From Pelosinus sp. UFO1 (lineage in GTDB: Bacteria; Bacillota; Negativicutes; DSM-13327): DNA of 64,000 bases. A program made the position numbers and the translations under genes. The notes beneath the pieces were generated by a model. It saw only the letters and a program-made list of their open reading frames with translations, did not search any database and was not told the origin of the DNA. This document shows positions 45,228 to 52,477 of the stretch, one piece after another. The first letter of the stretch is position 1. Every line of letters starts with the position of its first letter. The stretch is taken from contig NZ_CP008852.1 in the NCBI RefSeq assembly GCF_000725345.1, positions 4,146,001-4,210,000 of the forward strand, in the 5' to 3' direction.

Positions 45228-45572
45228 TTGGAAGAATTTAAATTACTCCCGGACCAATCCATATTTTTTGACTTAACTCCAGAAGAAGTCACTTTGGTTT
45301 TCTATTTATTAGGTATCACTTTCTCACAAGCGTTAACTATTGATGAACTTAATCTTGTGGCAAATGGGTTCTTTGAAATAGCACAAATAATGTTTGTCAT
45401 TGCCTCGAGTCGAGAGTTAATTAATGACGCTATAGAAGCACAACAAAAAAAGGAAGATACAGAAAAAGAGAAAATTGAAAGAAAATCCATTGGAGAGTTA
45501 GAGGCAGAGATAAAAAAACTACAAGACCATATTGAAAACATGCAAAAACAAATTAACGAATTAAAGAGATAA
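45228..45572 (+). CDS. small coiled-coil protein, unknown
   Basis: 114 residues from a TTG at 45228, supported by GAGGTG seven bases upstream. The N-terminal half is compact and hydrophobic (LTPEEVTLVFYLLGITFSQAL, then LVANGFFEIAQIMFVIASSR). The C-terminal third is a charged coiled coil ending HIENMQKQINELKR. Its tail resembles that of the divergent 71-residue protein in heptad character. No family recognised. Confidence 0.75.
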   Translation: MEEFKLLPDQSIFFDLTPEEVTLVFYLLGITFSQALTIDELNLVANGFFEIAQIMFVIASSRELINDAIEAQQKKEDTEKEKIERKSIGELEAEIKKLQDHIENMQKQINELKR

Positions 45573-45655
45573 GAAAAAGGAAGAAAGTTTAATTGAAATA
45601 TATCATAGCAAGAATTTGATGCTTTTTGCCTTGAAAAGCAAGTTAAACCCAAAAC

Positions 45656-45691
45656 AAAAATCTGGATGACCTTAAAAAGATCAACCAGATT
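45656..45691 (-). terminator. terminator-like hairpin after recurring element C
   Basis: AATCTGG (45659-45665) pairs with CCAGATT (45685-45691), with inner GATC pairing. The minus strand continues TTTTTG. It is 53 bases downstream (minus sense) of the element at 45744-45802. Confidence 0.6.
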
Positions 45692-45743
45692 AATTGAAAA
45701 AATGTTATGAGGAACGCATTGAGGTGTTCTTATTTTATTATAC

Positions 45744-45802
45744 ATCGAATGGTGAAGGCGATCCGTGCCTTACTAATCCACTCTTACATGACTTTACTCA
45801 TT
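45744..45802 (-). repeat. recurring RNA-like element, degenerate copy C
   Basis: On the minus strand it keeps GTGGATTAGTAAGG and CGGATCGCCTTCACC, aligned with the core of copies at 46388-46480 and 47376-47460, but the TGAGTCAGG part is eroded. A terminator-like hairpin follows in the same sense. Confidence 0.55.
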
Positions 45803-45834
45803 GTTACTAATACTTATCATGGTACTTCATCTTC

Positions 45835-46170
45835 TTATTTTTCAAGTGTTTTTTCTTTTCCGCCATTTAAAGTTTTTTGTAGCATTTCAGCGGCAGACTG
45901 CACAGCCTTCTTCGTCTTTCCGCCAACTATAATATGGTATTCGGGTTTCCACCAAGATCCGCCGATCTTATCAAAAATAATGTTAGCCTGGGGGTGCGCC
46001 TCTACTGTCTTTCTAACGCTACGAGAAATATGGGATTTAAGCAGGAAAAATATAGATAACGATAGTTCGCTACGGACAGGGTTCTGTGTACGATATATTT
46101 TATGGTCACCTTTAATTAATGGCTTGTTGTTGATTTGCATTTGTTTTTCTTGTCTATATTGGTGTTGCAC
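45835..46170 (-). CDS. small conserved-looking protein, unknown
   Basis: 111 residues from GTG 46170; AAGGGGGG lies six bases upstream. Basic and mixed alpha/beta in character (IIFDKIGGSWWKPEYHIIVGGKTKKAVQSAAEMLQKTL), without signal or membrane segment. It lies between recurring elements A and C on the same strand. No family recognised. A start at the internal MQINNKP is possible but has no better SD. Confidence 0.6.
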   Translation of the reverse strand: MQHQYRQEKQMQINNKPLIKGDHKIYRTQNPVRSELSLSIFFLLKSHISRSVRKTVEAHPQANIIFDKIGGSWWKPEYHIIVGGKTKKAVQSAAEMLQKTLNGGKEKTLEK

Positions 46171-46353
46171 GTTTGTCCCCCCTTATTTATTATATTCTAT
46201 ATTTTATCAGGTATTATCATGAAAACATATACCCAATATTTCTCAGTGAATTTTCTACAGATATATATTCATTAATCAGTGGGTAATTATCCAAACAATA
46301 CAACAGCTATACCAAAAAATCATTTAATGCTCTTAATAAAAACCACACAAAGC

Positions 46354-46377
46354 AAAAAAGCCACGAATTCGTGGCTT
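46354..46377 (-). terminator. terminator after recurring element A
   Basis: Perfect palindrome AAGCCACGAATTCGTGGCTT (46358-46377); the minus strand continues with TTTTTTG. It would end the YmaF transcript after element A. Confidence 0.8.
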
Positions 46378-46387
46378 AATAAGTAAT

Positions 46388-46480
46388 CGGGATTTGCTTG
46401 GTGGAGGCGATCCGCGACCTTGCAAATCCACCTATCTAATGGTTTATGGAACCGTCACCTGACTCATATAGGCAGGTCCT
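46388..46480 (-). repeat. recurring RNA-like element, copy A
   Basis: On the minus strand: a CCTG..CAGG hairpin, ATGAGTCAGGTGACGGTTC, a variable stretch, then GGTGGATTTGCAAGG, CGGATCGCCTCCACC and GCAAATCC. GGTGGA pairs with TCCACC, but GGATTTGC can instead pair with the later GCAAATCC, so two folds compete. An intrinsic terminator follows within 11 bases. It lies in the 3' region of the YmaF gene and upstream of the 111-residue gene. Confidence 0.65.
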
Positions 46481-46533
46481 TCAGTAAATATCAAAACCCC
46501 GCAAATTAAGCGGAGCTTTGATCGATAAATAGG

Positions 46534-46908
46534 CTAATCGCCAATTGGGTCTAGAATTAGGGTAGCGAATTGGAATTCGTGAAAATGCCCATCAGCCACA
46601 GTGGTTACGCCAGTTGCAAAATGCACATGTCTGCCATTACCTACATCAATTGGGAGACCTGTCCTGATTCCAACTTCGTGATGATGATCTTCGTAAAAAT
46701 CTGTGCTAGTTAATATTTCATGTACATGACTGTTTCCCTGCGGTATAACTTCACTTGAAACCCCGGCAAACCGATGGTTATGCGGGTCCGTGTCCGCTTC
46801 AGCAATCTTGACGCTTCCTTGAAATTCATGTACATGTGTTTGGGTTGGAGAGCACTCACACTCACACTCACAGTCATCCTCATGTTTCTTTCTAATGTCT
46901 TCCGTCAT
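46534..46908 (-). CDS. ymaF: YmaF family protein
   Basis: 124 residues from ATG 46908, eight bases after AAGGAGG; the frame is open further upstream without SD. The sequence is full of the family's His-x-His repeats: THVHEFQGSV, DPHNHRFAGVSSE, NSHVHEI, DHHHEV, GRHVHFATG and GHFHEFQF. The acidic Cys-rich start (DDCECECECSP) is a possible extra metal site. YmaF is a small family of unknown function; the histidine pattern suggests metal binding. Confidence 0.85.
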   Translation of the reverse strand: MTEDIRKKHEDDCECECECSPTQTHVHEFQGSVKIAEADTDPHNHRFAGVSSEVIPQGNSHVHEILTSTDFYEDHHHEVGIRTGLPIDVGNGRHVHFATGVTTVADGHFHEFQFATLILDPIGD

Positions 46909-47302
46909 TATATATACCTCCTTCAGTTTTATACGGCATTGAATAATATGCTCGTGGAGAGCCAAATATACGCTCAAGTTGGTTCTGGTGCAAAAAAAAA
47001 ATCCATGATATAAGCTCACCCCCGAGGTGCAGAGAATGCCACAGAATTTGTTTAAATGGAAACATTTCGAGTCTGAAATTATAATGTTGTGCGTTCGCTG
47101 GTATCTTAAGTATCCAATCAGTCCACCGTTTGAACTAATAAATTGGTTAATCCCTTATATATATAGTAACGGTTAGCTATGCTTTGATACAGAATGAGTT
47201 AAGGTATTCTCTTAGCTGATTTAGTTCAAGGAGAGCAATCACAGACTACAATTGATAGAGTCTTTTTTTGTCCAAAATCAGCAATTAAAATTAACAGAGC
47301 CT
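46909..47302. other. intergenic upstream of YmaF, no gene seen
   Basis: No gene with an SD was found. A weak hairpin (AGACT...AGTCT with TTTTTTT, around 47244-47271) could terminate plus-strand RNA, but no plus-strand gene precedes it. The ymaF promoter must lie here; I cannot place it. Confidence 0.35.
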
Positions 47303-47359
47303 AAAAAAAAGTAAAACCCGCTAATCACTCTCCTTGAAAGGTAGATAATTAGCGGGTTT
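47303..47359 (-). terminator. terminator after recurring element B
   Basis: AAACCCGCTAAT (47314-47325) pairs with ATTAGCGGGTTT (47348-47359). On the minus strand the tail is TTACTTTTTTTT. Confidence 0.8.
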
Positions 47360-47375
47360 ACTACTTTTCAAATTT

Positions 47376-47460
47376 CCGGATTTGTATGGTGGAGGCAAAC
47401 CGTGACCTTGCAAATCCACCCACGTCATGAGCCAAAGAACCGTCACCTGACTCATTCAGG
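47376..47460 (-). repeat. recurring RNA-like element, copy B
   Basis: Shares with copy A the minus-strand blocks ATGAGTCAGGTGACGGTTC, GGTGGATTTGCAAGGTC, GCCTCCACCA and CAAATCC in the same order and spacing. Here a TGAGTCA..TGGCTCA hairpin around the GGTTC core is complete. It lies 144 bases downstream of the M3 peptidase stop, and a terminator follows. Confidence 0.65.
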
Positions 47461-47603
47461 AAAAAGAATTTCTAAGGGTAATAAATAAGTTTGCTTTCCC
47501 AGTAAAGCTACCTATTTCTTGTTATGAAGAATTTCTAATTACACAAAATTAATTACACTCCCGTAAAAATGTACATTTATAGCTAATACCTTCTGCGTAA
47601 TCA

Positions 47604-49283
47604 CTATAATTTAATCTTCTCAACAAGTTCTTTCATAAATCCATCTTCAAAAGGACTTTTGAGCCCAACATTATGAAGCATATTAGGGAAATAATCTTTT
47701 GCTGATTCCAAACAGAATGCAATATATCTTTGCCAAGCATCCTTGTAATCTTCATCCATTCTTATTTTAAATTGAAGTGCACATGTTTGTGCAAGACAAT
47801 AATCAATATAATAGAATGGCCAGTTATACACATGCTTCTGTAACTGCCAAGTACGTCCATCACTATAGAATTCATCTTCTTCAAAAGCAAGATGTGGCTT
47901 ATATTCTTTTTCTAACTGTTTCCAAACTTCTCTTCGTGCGCTAGGAGTAAGTTCTGGTTTGGCATAAATTATTTCCTGAAATTCATCTATCATACATCCA
48001 TATGGTATAAATGCAATGGCCTCTTCAAGGTGCATTCTTCTATAATCATCGCCTCTGTTACCAAAGAATACATCCATCCATTTGCCTGTAAAAAATTCCA
48101 TTGACATTGAGTGGACTTCAGCGGTTTCATTAGTTATGTTGTTATGTTCTACTATTTCATCATTTCTTGTCAGGTATCCTTGAAAGGCATGACCACATTC
48201 ATGTGTCATCACATCCACATCACCACTTGTACCATTAAAATTAGCAAAAATAATTGGTGCCTTATAAAGCATAAGCATCTCCATATAGCCACCTGTAGCT
48301 TTATTAGGCCTTCCTAGTACATCAAATAATTCATGTTTTAACATAAAGTTAAAAAATTCCTTTGTCTCAGAAGATAATTCGCTATACATATTTTTGCCTG
48401 CTGCAAAAATATCATCAGCAGTTCCAAGAGGAATAGGATTTCCTTCAAGGAAATAAACTCCTTCATCAACAAAGTCAAGTTTTTCTAAACCAAGGCGTTT
48501 TCTTCTCTCTTCATGAATCTTAGATGCAACTGGAACAAGAAATTTCTTAACTTGATTTCTAAATTTAGCCACATCATTTTTATCATATGAATTACGTTTC
48601 ATATTGTAATAACCAAGTTCAACATAATTACCATATTTCATTGCCTTTGCCTGTTTATTACGGTTAGCTACAAGCTTATCAAAAATCTCATCTAATTCAT
48701 CTGCAATAGTAAGTAGCTTTTCACTTCTCACTTTTGATGCTTCCATTCTTGTTGCCCTATCGTTTGACTTTAAATATTTTCCTAATAAAGAAAGATTAAG
48801 TGTTTCTCCTTTAAATTCAACCTTAGTTTGTGCTATTAATTTATTATATCTTGATGTAAGAATATTTTCTTCCTGTTTAAGTGGAATAAGTACATCATCA
48901 AAAGCTTTTAACTGAATTTCAATATCTTTAAAGGGAACTTGTCCTATCTTATTTTCAAAGTAAGTTCTATAGTTAGAATTAAAAAGTAGTTTTTGATATT
49001 TTACTTTGAAACTGTCAATTTTAGGAGATACTTCATCATAATAGTCCTGTTCCCCTTCATAAAATTTATCTGTCACATTACCATCATGTCTCATTCCCGC
49101 TAAAATCATTGCAGTACTGACTTTTCCCATTACAGTGTAATATTCTTTATGAACTAAAAATTGTTCTTCTCCATTTTTTGCAGCATTAAAGTCTTTTATT
49201 ATTTTCGAAGTTTCTTTTTCAAAAGATTCAATTGTTATTCTTTCATAAGGAAGCTCTGATAATTTGAAATTTTCGTCTTTCAT
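47604..49283 (-). CDS. M3 family oligoendopeptidase
   Basis: 559 residues. Zinc site HECGH in VMTHECGHAFQGYL, with the downstream Glu in NETAEVHSMSMEFF (HExxH plus Glu, M3 family). The shape matches the PepF-related non-PepF branch of M3 oligoendopeptidases (about 560 residues). It is cytosolic (no signal peptide) and cleaves short peptides, with roles in peptide nutrition and turnover. Its neighbours give no pathway. GGAGGGAC precedes the start. Confidence 0.92.
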   Translation of the reverse strand: MKDENFKLSELPYERITIESFEKETSKIIKDFNAAKNGEEQFLVHKEYYTVMGKVSTAMILAGMRHDGNVTDKFYEGEQDYYDEVSPKIDSFKVKYQKLLFNSNYRTYFENKIGQVPFKDIEIQLKAFDDVLIPLKQEENILTSRYNKLIAQTKVEFKGETLNLSLLGKYLKSNDRATRMEASKVRSEKLLTIADELDEIFDKLVANRNKQAKAMKYGNYVELGYYNMKRNSYDKNDVAKFRNQVKKFLVPVASKIHEERRKRLGLEKLDFVDEGVYFLEGNPIPLGTADDIFAAGKNMYSELSSETKEFFNFMLKHELFDVLGRPNKATGGYMEMLMLYKAPIIFANFNGTSGDVDVMTHECGHAFQGYLTRNDEIVEHNNITNETAEVHSMSMEFFTGKWMDVFFGNRGDDYRRMHLEEAIAFIPYGCMIDEFQEIIYAKPELTPSARREVWKQLEKEYKPHLAFEEDEFYSDGRTWQLQKHVYNWPFYYIDYCLAQTCALQFKIRMDEDYKDAWQRYIAFCLESAKDYFPNMLHNVGLKSPFEDGFMKELVEKIKL

Positions 49284-49297
49284 TCTTGTCCCTCCTA

Positions 49298-49513
49298 CTA
49301 TGTAGCATATTTAAATAGTCTTACATCTTCTATTATATCGTTTTTCCTAATATTACCATACATAATTTTTATTATCTTTTTCTTAATTTCTTCTTGTGCC
49401 CAATAATAATCAGCTGATACATGCTCTAGCCTTCTTAACGTATTCTCATTATGCATGCTCCGTACTTCTTGGGTCGCCGTTTCAAAAACACTCATATTCG
49501 CAACCCCCGCCAC
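49298..49513 (-). CDS. hypothetical protein or remnant upstream of the M3 peptidase
   Basis: 71 codons from GTG, or 65 from the internal ATG 49495 (MSVFETATQEVRS). It has a charged helical sequence with SADYYWAQEEIKKKIIKIMYG. The frame is open a little further upstream (QYAQYVAGVANMSVF), which suggests either a longer lost N-terminus or a chance extension. The SD is unclear. It ends 14 bases before the peptidase start. Not recognised; may be the decayed end of another gene. Confidence 0.3.
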   Translation of the reverse strand: MAGVANMSVFETATQEVRSMHNENTLRRLEHVSADYYWAQEEIKKKIIKIMYGNIRKNDIIEDVRLFKYAT

Positions 49514-49647
49514 ATACTGGGCGTACTGCTGAGGTAACCTGCTTTGCAGGCGTTTTCACGTCTCTTTTGAGTCTGTCTTAGTGGTTTTATTTATCAGTCC
49601 CTATTCCTGGCAGACTAGCAATCTAAATGCAATTTCTTTAACGTATT

Positions 49648-49740
49648 CTATCTATTAATCTCGCCCCTCTTTTGCTGGCGTCGTACTTCCTTTTCTTCTT
49701 TTTCAAACTCAATTCCACATTGGCGACAAGTTACTTTCAT
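49648..49740 (-). CDS. 30-residue Cys-containing peptide
   Basis: ATG 49740 with GGTGGAGG nine bases upstream; stop TAG 49648-49650. Begins MKVTCRQCGIEFEKEEKEVRR. The CxxC followed by FEK resembles the first half of a zinc ribbon as in HNH-type or phage small proteins, but a second CxxC is missing. Either a tiny gene or the truncated start of a longer one. Confidence 0.4.
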   Translation of the reverse strand: MKVTCRQCGIEFEKEEKEVRRQQKRGEINR

Positions 49741-49785
49741 AAAACAAAACCTCCACCTAGTATAGAATAGATTCTATTGTGACTG

Positions 49786-49922
49786 GAACCATAATGTGGC
49801 CATAAACAGAACCATAACTTGACCTAAAATCTCAAACATGATGATTTTAAGTTATTTTTATATTATATACGGAATCATAAAGTAGCCTAAAGTTCAAAAT
49901 GCAAGCATAAAATGGCCAACAG
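49786..49922. repeat. four degenerate direct repeats, possible remnant of an IS end
   Basis: About 21-base repeats at 49786, 49809, 49872 and 49902 share the pattern GAACCATAAnnTGGCCTAAA. Multiple spaced copies of a ~20-bp transposase-binding sequence at an end are a feature of IS21-like elements. No transposase gene or fragment lies nearby, so this would be a relic. Confidence 0.35.
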
Positions 49923-50040
49923 TACTAAAATCACCGAGCTTTTCGCGCATTGACACCTGCATAGTGACACTACCTACAAAAGCAAATTACAGACCTAATC
50001 TTAGACTAACTTTATTAAATACAAAAAGGAGGCTTTACTC

Positions 50041-50205
50041 TTGGCAGACGAAAATTTAAAAAGTCCAAATAAGACTATTACCGAGCAATCCTCTTCCTGC
50101 TGTAAATTTTCAAACACTCAAGAATCAAATCATTATAAGGAAATACTGAGAGCATGCTTAAAACAAAATCCGGACTTAATTTCGAAAATACCCGAAAAAT
50201 ATTGA
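50041..50205 (+). CDS. 54-residue protein overlapping the membrane metallopeptidase gene
   Basis: TTG at 50041, eight bases after a perfect AAGGAGG. Begins MADENLKSPNKTITEQ and ends RACLKQNPDLISKIPEKY. Soluble, with three cysteines. Its last 52 bases overlap the next gene in a different frame, so the two are probably translationally coupled; the next gene's own SD is weak. No family recognised. Confidence 0.55.
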   Translation: MADENLKSPNKTITEQSSSCCKFSNTQESNHYKEILRACLKQNPDLISKIPEKY

Positions 50206-51239
50206 CAATAATATCAAAAGCAGTTAAAAGAGCGTCTTATTGCACCCTTTTAACTGCTTTTGTACTTTCAATGAAAATAGAGGATTTTTCATTAAAATCG
50301 CCTAACAATAATAAATTACACTTTATTATTGTCGGGATATTCGCAATGCTTTTTTATTTTTGGATTACATTGTTTTATCTCATTACCAAGCCCCTCGTTG
50401 GCTACTTAACTAACTACTATTTGATTGGAGTGAAACAAATGGAGAGATTTCCCTCTATGCTTTTAGAGGTCCAGCCCGAAATAAACGTAATTTGGAATTC
50501 CTTTGATAAAAAGACAAAAAAATACTGGGATGAAATACAAGCTACACTCAATAATACTCTTATTGTTCCCGGCTATCAGAGTGCTGAGATAAACAAAAAT
50601 AATTACGCAACTAACCAGTTGGTTACCACACATCCTATTATTCAACAGGAAACCGGTTATTCTTATTTTATTTTGTTATATCTTAATAGAAAAGAAGCTC
50701 AAATGTATGATGTTGCCCATGAACTAGCTCATATAGAAGTAGTTACCATGCATGGATATAGTTATCTGATGCTAAAAAGTCAGGTAGATTCTGATCATAT
50801 TGGGAATTTAACACCCCATATTTCATTAGTTTGCGACGTGGCAATTCACCCAGTCATTGACGGTATCTTGAAGGAACGCCGTCTTTTTTCAGATAAATTC
50901 TATCAAAGGAAGTATACAGGAATTCTTAATGGTTTGGAAAGAGCAGCAAAGGCATTTGCAATTTCCTCAAAAATTAATTTTCTAGATGCTTTCATTATAA
51001 TTGAAGCAAAGCATCGATTACGAAAACATATTTATAAACAGATAGTGAATCGAGCGGAAAGCATGGGACTGAATCCGTTGATTTCATTTGCACAAAAACT
51101 CCCCCTCTTCGAATTCAATCATAAGGATCCCCGAGAACTTGATGCAGCTATTCTTGCAACATGCAAGGAAATTGAAATTGATCTAGATAGTCTTGGATTA
51201 TTTCAACTAGTTAATAGGAATAGCGTGCCATTTGGGTAA
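50154..51239 (+). CDS. membrane-anchored putative zinc metallopeptidase
   Basis: 361 residues. Two hydrophobic segments (about 28-43 and 56-82) anchor it, then a soluble domain contains DVAHELAHIEV near 185, an HExxH zinc-binding motif (HELAH), followed by SDHIGNLTPHISLVCDVAIHPVIDGILKER, which could supply the third ligand. No known family is recognised; the fold could relate to M48-like or ImmA-like peptidases. Start ATG 50154 lies within the preceding small gene. It is isolated at the left edge of the accessory region. Confidence 0.6.
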   Translation: MLKTKSGLNFENTRKILTIISKAVKRASYCTLLTAFVLSMKIEDFSLKSPNNNKLHFIIVGIFAMLFYFWITLFYLITKPLVGYLTNYYLIGVKQMERFPSMLLEVQPEINVIWNSFDKKTKKYWDEIQATLNNTLIVPGYQSAEINKNNYATNQLVTTHPIIQQETGYSYFILLYLNRKEAQMYDVAHELAHIEVVTMHGYSYLMLKSQVDSDHIGNLTPHISLVCDVAIHPVIDGILKERRLFSDKFYQRKYTGILNGLERAAKAFAISSKINFLDAFIIIEAKHRLRKHIYKQIVNRAESMGLNPLISFAQKLPLFEFNHKDPRELDAAILATCKEIEIDLDSLGLFQLVNRNSVPFG

Positions 51240-51643
51240 ATTAAAAAATCCTTTTGAATTTACCCAAATTTTGAGAATAATATTCTAAAAGTAAGCCATC
51301 TCAACTGATCTGAGCCTTTGCCATTGGATACAAGCTTTGGGTTTAGGTCATTAATCAAATAGAGCTATATCAATGAAGAGAAACCCACTCAAGGACGGTC
51401 CAGAAAGCTTTGTGGCATTTTAAATTACATTATTTTCTTCAATCCTATAAGTAATTTTAAAATAAACCCTCCACTCTTCGACTAGTTCTCCAGAATCTCC
51501 TCATTTATATGAACTTATTTACTCCATCAATATAGGCTTCAAAATCCGCTTCTTTTATTGATCTACCCGAACTAATTTGAATTATTTGAACACCTGTAGC
51601 CTTGTAAAAAAGTTTGAACAGAAGCTACATAAATTCTATTCTA
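51240..51643. other. intergenic, no gene seen
   Basis: About 400 AT-rich bases after the metallopeptidase gene with no open frame that has an SD. There are short repeats of TTTGAACA also found beyond the palindrome at 51644-51711. Possibly decayed DNA. Confidence 0.4.
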
Positions 51644-51711
51644 ATTATTTTAAATACGCCATCATTTTGTTTTAAAAATTTTGAACAAAATGATGGCGTA
51701 TTTAAAATAAT
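51644..51711. repeat. perfect 28-bp inverted repeat (68-bp palindrome)
   Basis: Arms 51644-51671 and 51684-51711 are exact complements over 28 bases around a 12-base A/T loop; the arm core is ACGCCATCATTTTGTT. GTTTGAACA-like words flank both sides. It is far larger than needed for a terminator. Candidates are a miniature transposable element, a recombination site, or a very strong RNA hairpin downstream of thyX. Confidence 0.75.
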
Positions 51712-51827
51712 TTGTAGTTGTTTATAATAGTTTGAACATAGTAACTTTCTAACTGGTTTTTGATAAAATCTAAGGAACTTAATACCATTTTTCTGAGAAT
51801 ATTATGTTATATTATCCAAAAGTATCC

Positions 51828-52472
51828 TCAAGATATTTTAAAATCGATATCATCAAAAATGACTGGGATACGCTCCTTAAATTCCCTCAAAATTATGTTA
51901 GCTACTTCACGCATCTGAGGATGTGCTTTTATATCTGTTCTTAATTTCAAAAAATGTCTCCATTCTCTCAAATTCATTGTCATTACTATCTCTGTTTTCA
52001 AAGAGTTGGGTAAAACTGTTCGTGCTTCTTGTGGTGTGGCACCTAAACTAATCAATGAAAGATAATTAGTTTCAACTTCTTTTAAACTTGCTTCCCATAT
52101 GCGATACATTTCGGCATCTTCTGCGCTATTACCAGTCCAAAAGCACGGCTTAATAAATACTAATTCGTTACCGAATTTTTCGTTGGAATAATTACAATAT
52201 CTAGTACTTTCTTGACTGTAACTCGCAATTCTATGCCTAACTATTTCATGTGATACTCCACGGTCACAAATCACACGAACGGTAACACTACAGTGCTCAA
52301 TAACCGATTCGTGTCCCATCTTCATTATACTTTTTGCAAAATTTTGAGCAGATATATCTGTAATCTTATCCTCGCTTTTATAACAAACACGCCCATAGCG
52401 TTCAATCGACTTTAAAAGTTGTTCTCCTATAACATCACTTTCAATATAAGCCTGAGCATTAATTATTTTCAT
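51828..52472 (-). CDS. thyX: flavin-dependent thymidylate synthase ThyX
   Basis: 214 residues with the ThyX motif RHR-x7-S (Arg79-His-Arg81 to Ser89 in RHRIASYSQESTR), and LPNSLKTEIVMTMNLREWRHFLKLR, which holds the FAD and dUMP contacts. It makes dTMP from dUMP with FAD and methylene-tetrahydrofolate. It is the last gene of a tight operon with two PRTase proteins and a GHKL protein, starting 5 bases after the preceding stop with AAGGAG inside that gene. It may be the cell's own dTMP synthase captured in this locus, or a dedicated part of the system. Confidence 0.95.
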   Translation of the reverse strand: MKIINAQAYIESDVIGEQLLKSIERYGRVCYKSEDKITDISAQNFAKSIMKMGHESVIEHCSVTVRVICDRGVSHEIVRHRIASYSQESTRYCNYSNEKFGNELVFIKPCFWTGNSAEDAEMYRIWEASLKEVETNYLSLISLGATPQEARTVLPNSLKTEIVMTMNLREWRHFLKLRTDIKAHPQMREVANIILREFKERIPVIFDDIDFKIS

Positions 52473-52477
52473 GATAA

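Noticed and set aside
45302-45745. 147-codon minus-strand frame opposite the 114-residue coiled-coil gene
   Set aside because: No SD; the plus-strand gene has a good SD and coiled-coil periodicity. The Cys/Phe/Ser-rich product is typical of the antisense of a Glu/Lys-rich gene.
45707-46222. 171-codon plus-strand frame opposite the 111-residue gene
   Set aside because: No SD, and it runs through recurring element C; the minus-strand gene has AAGGGGGG at proper distance.
46388-47460. Recurring elements as CRISPR or tRNA-like genes
   Set aside because: Copies are about 1 kb apart with no regular spacers, and no cloverleaf or CCA end can be drawn.
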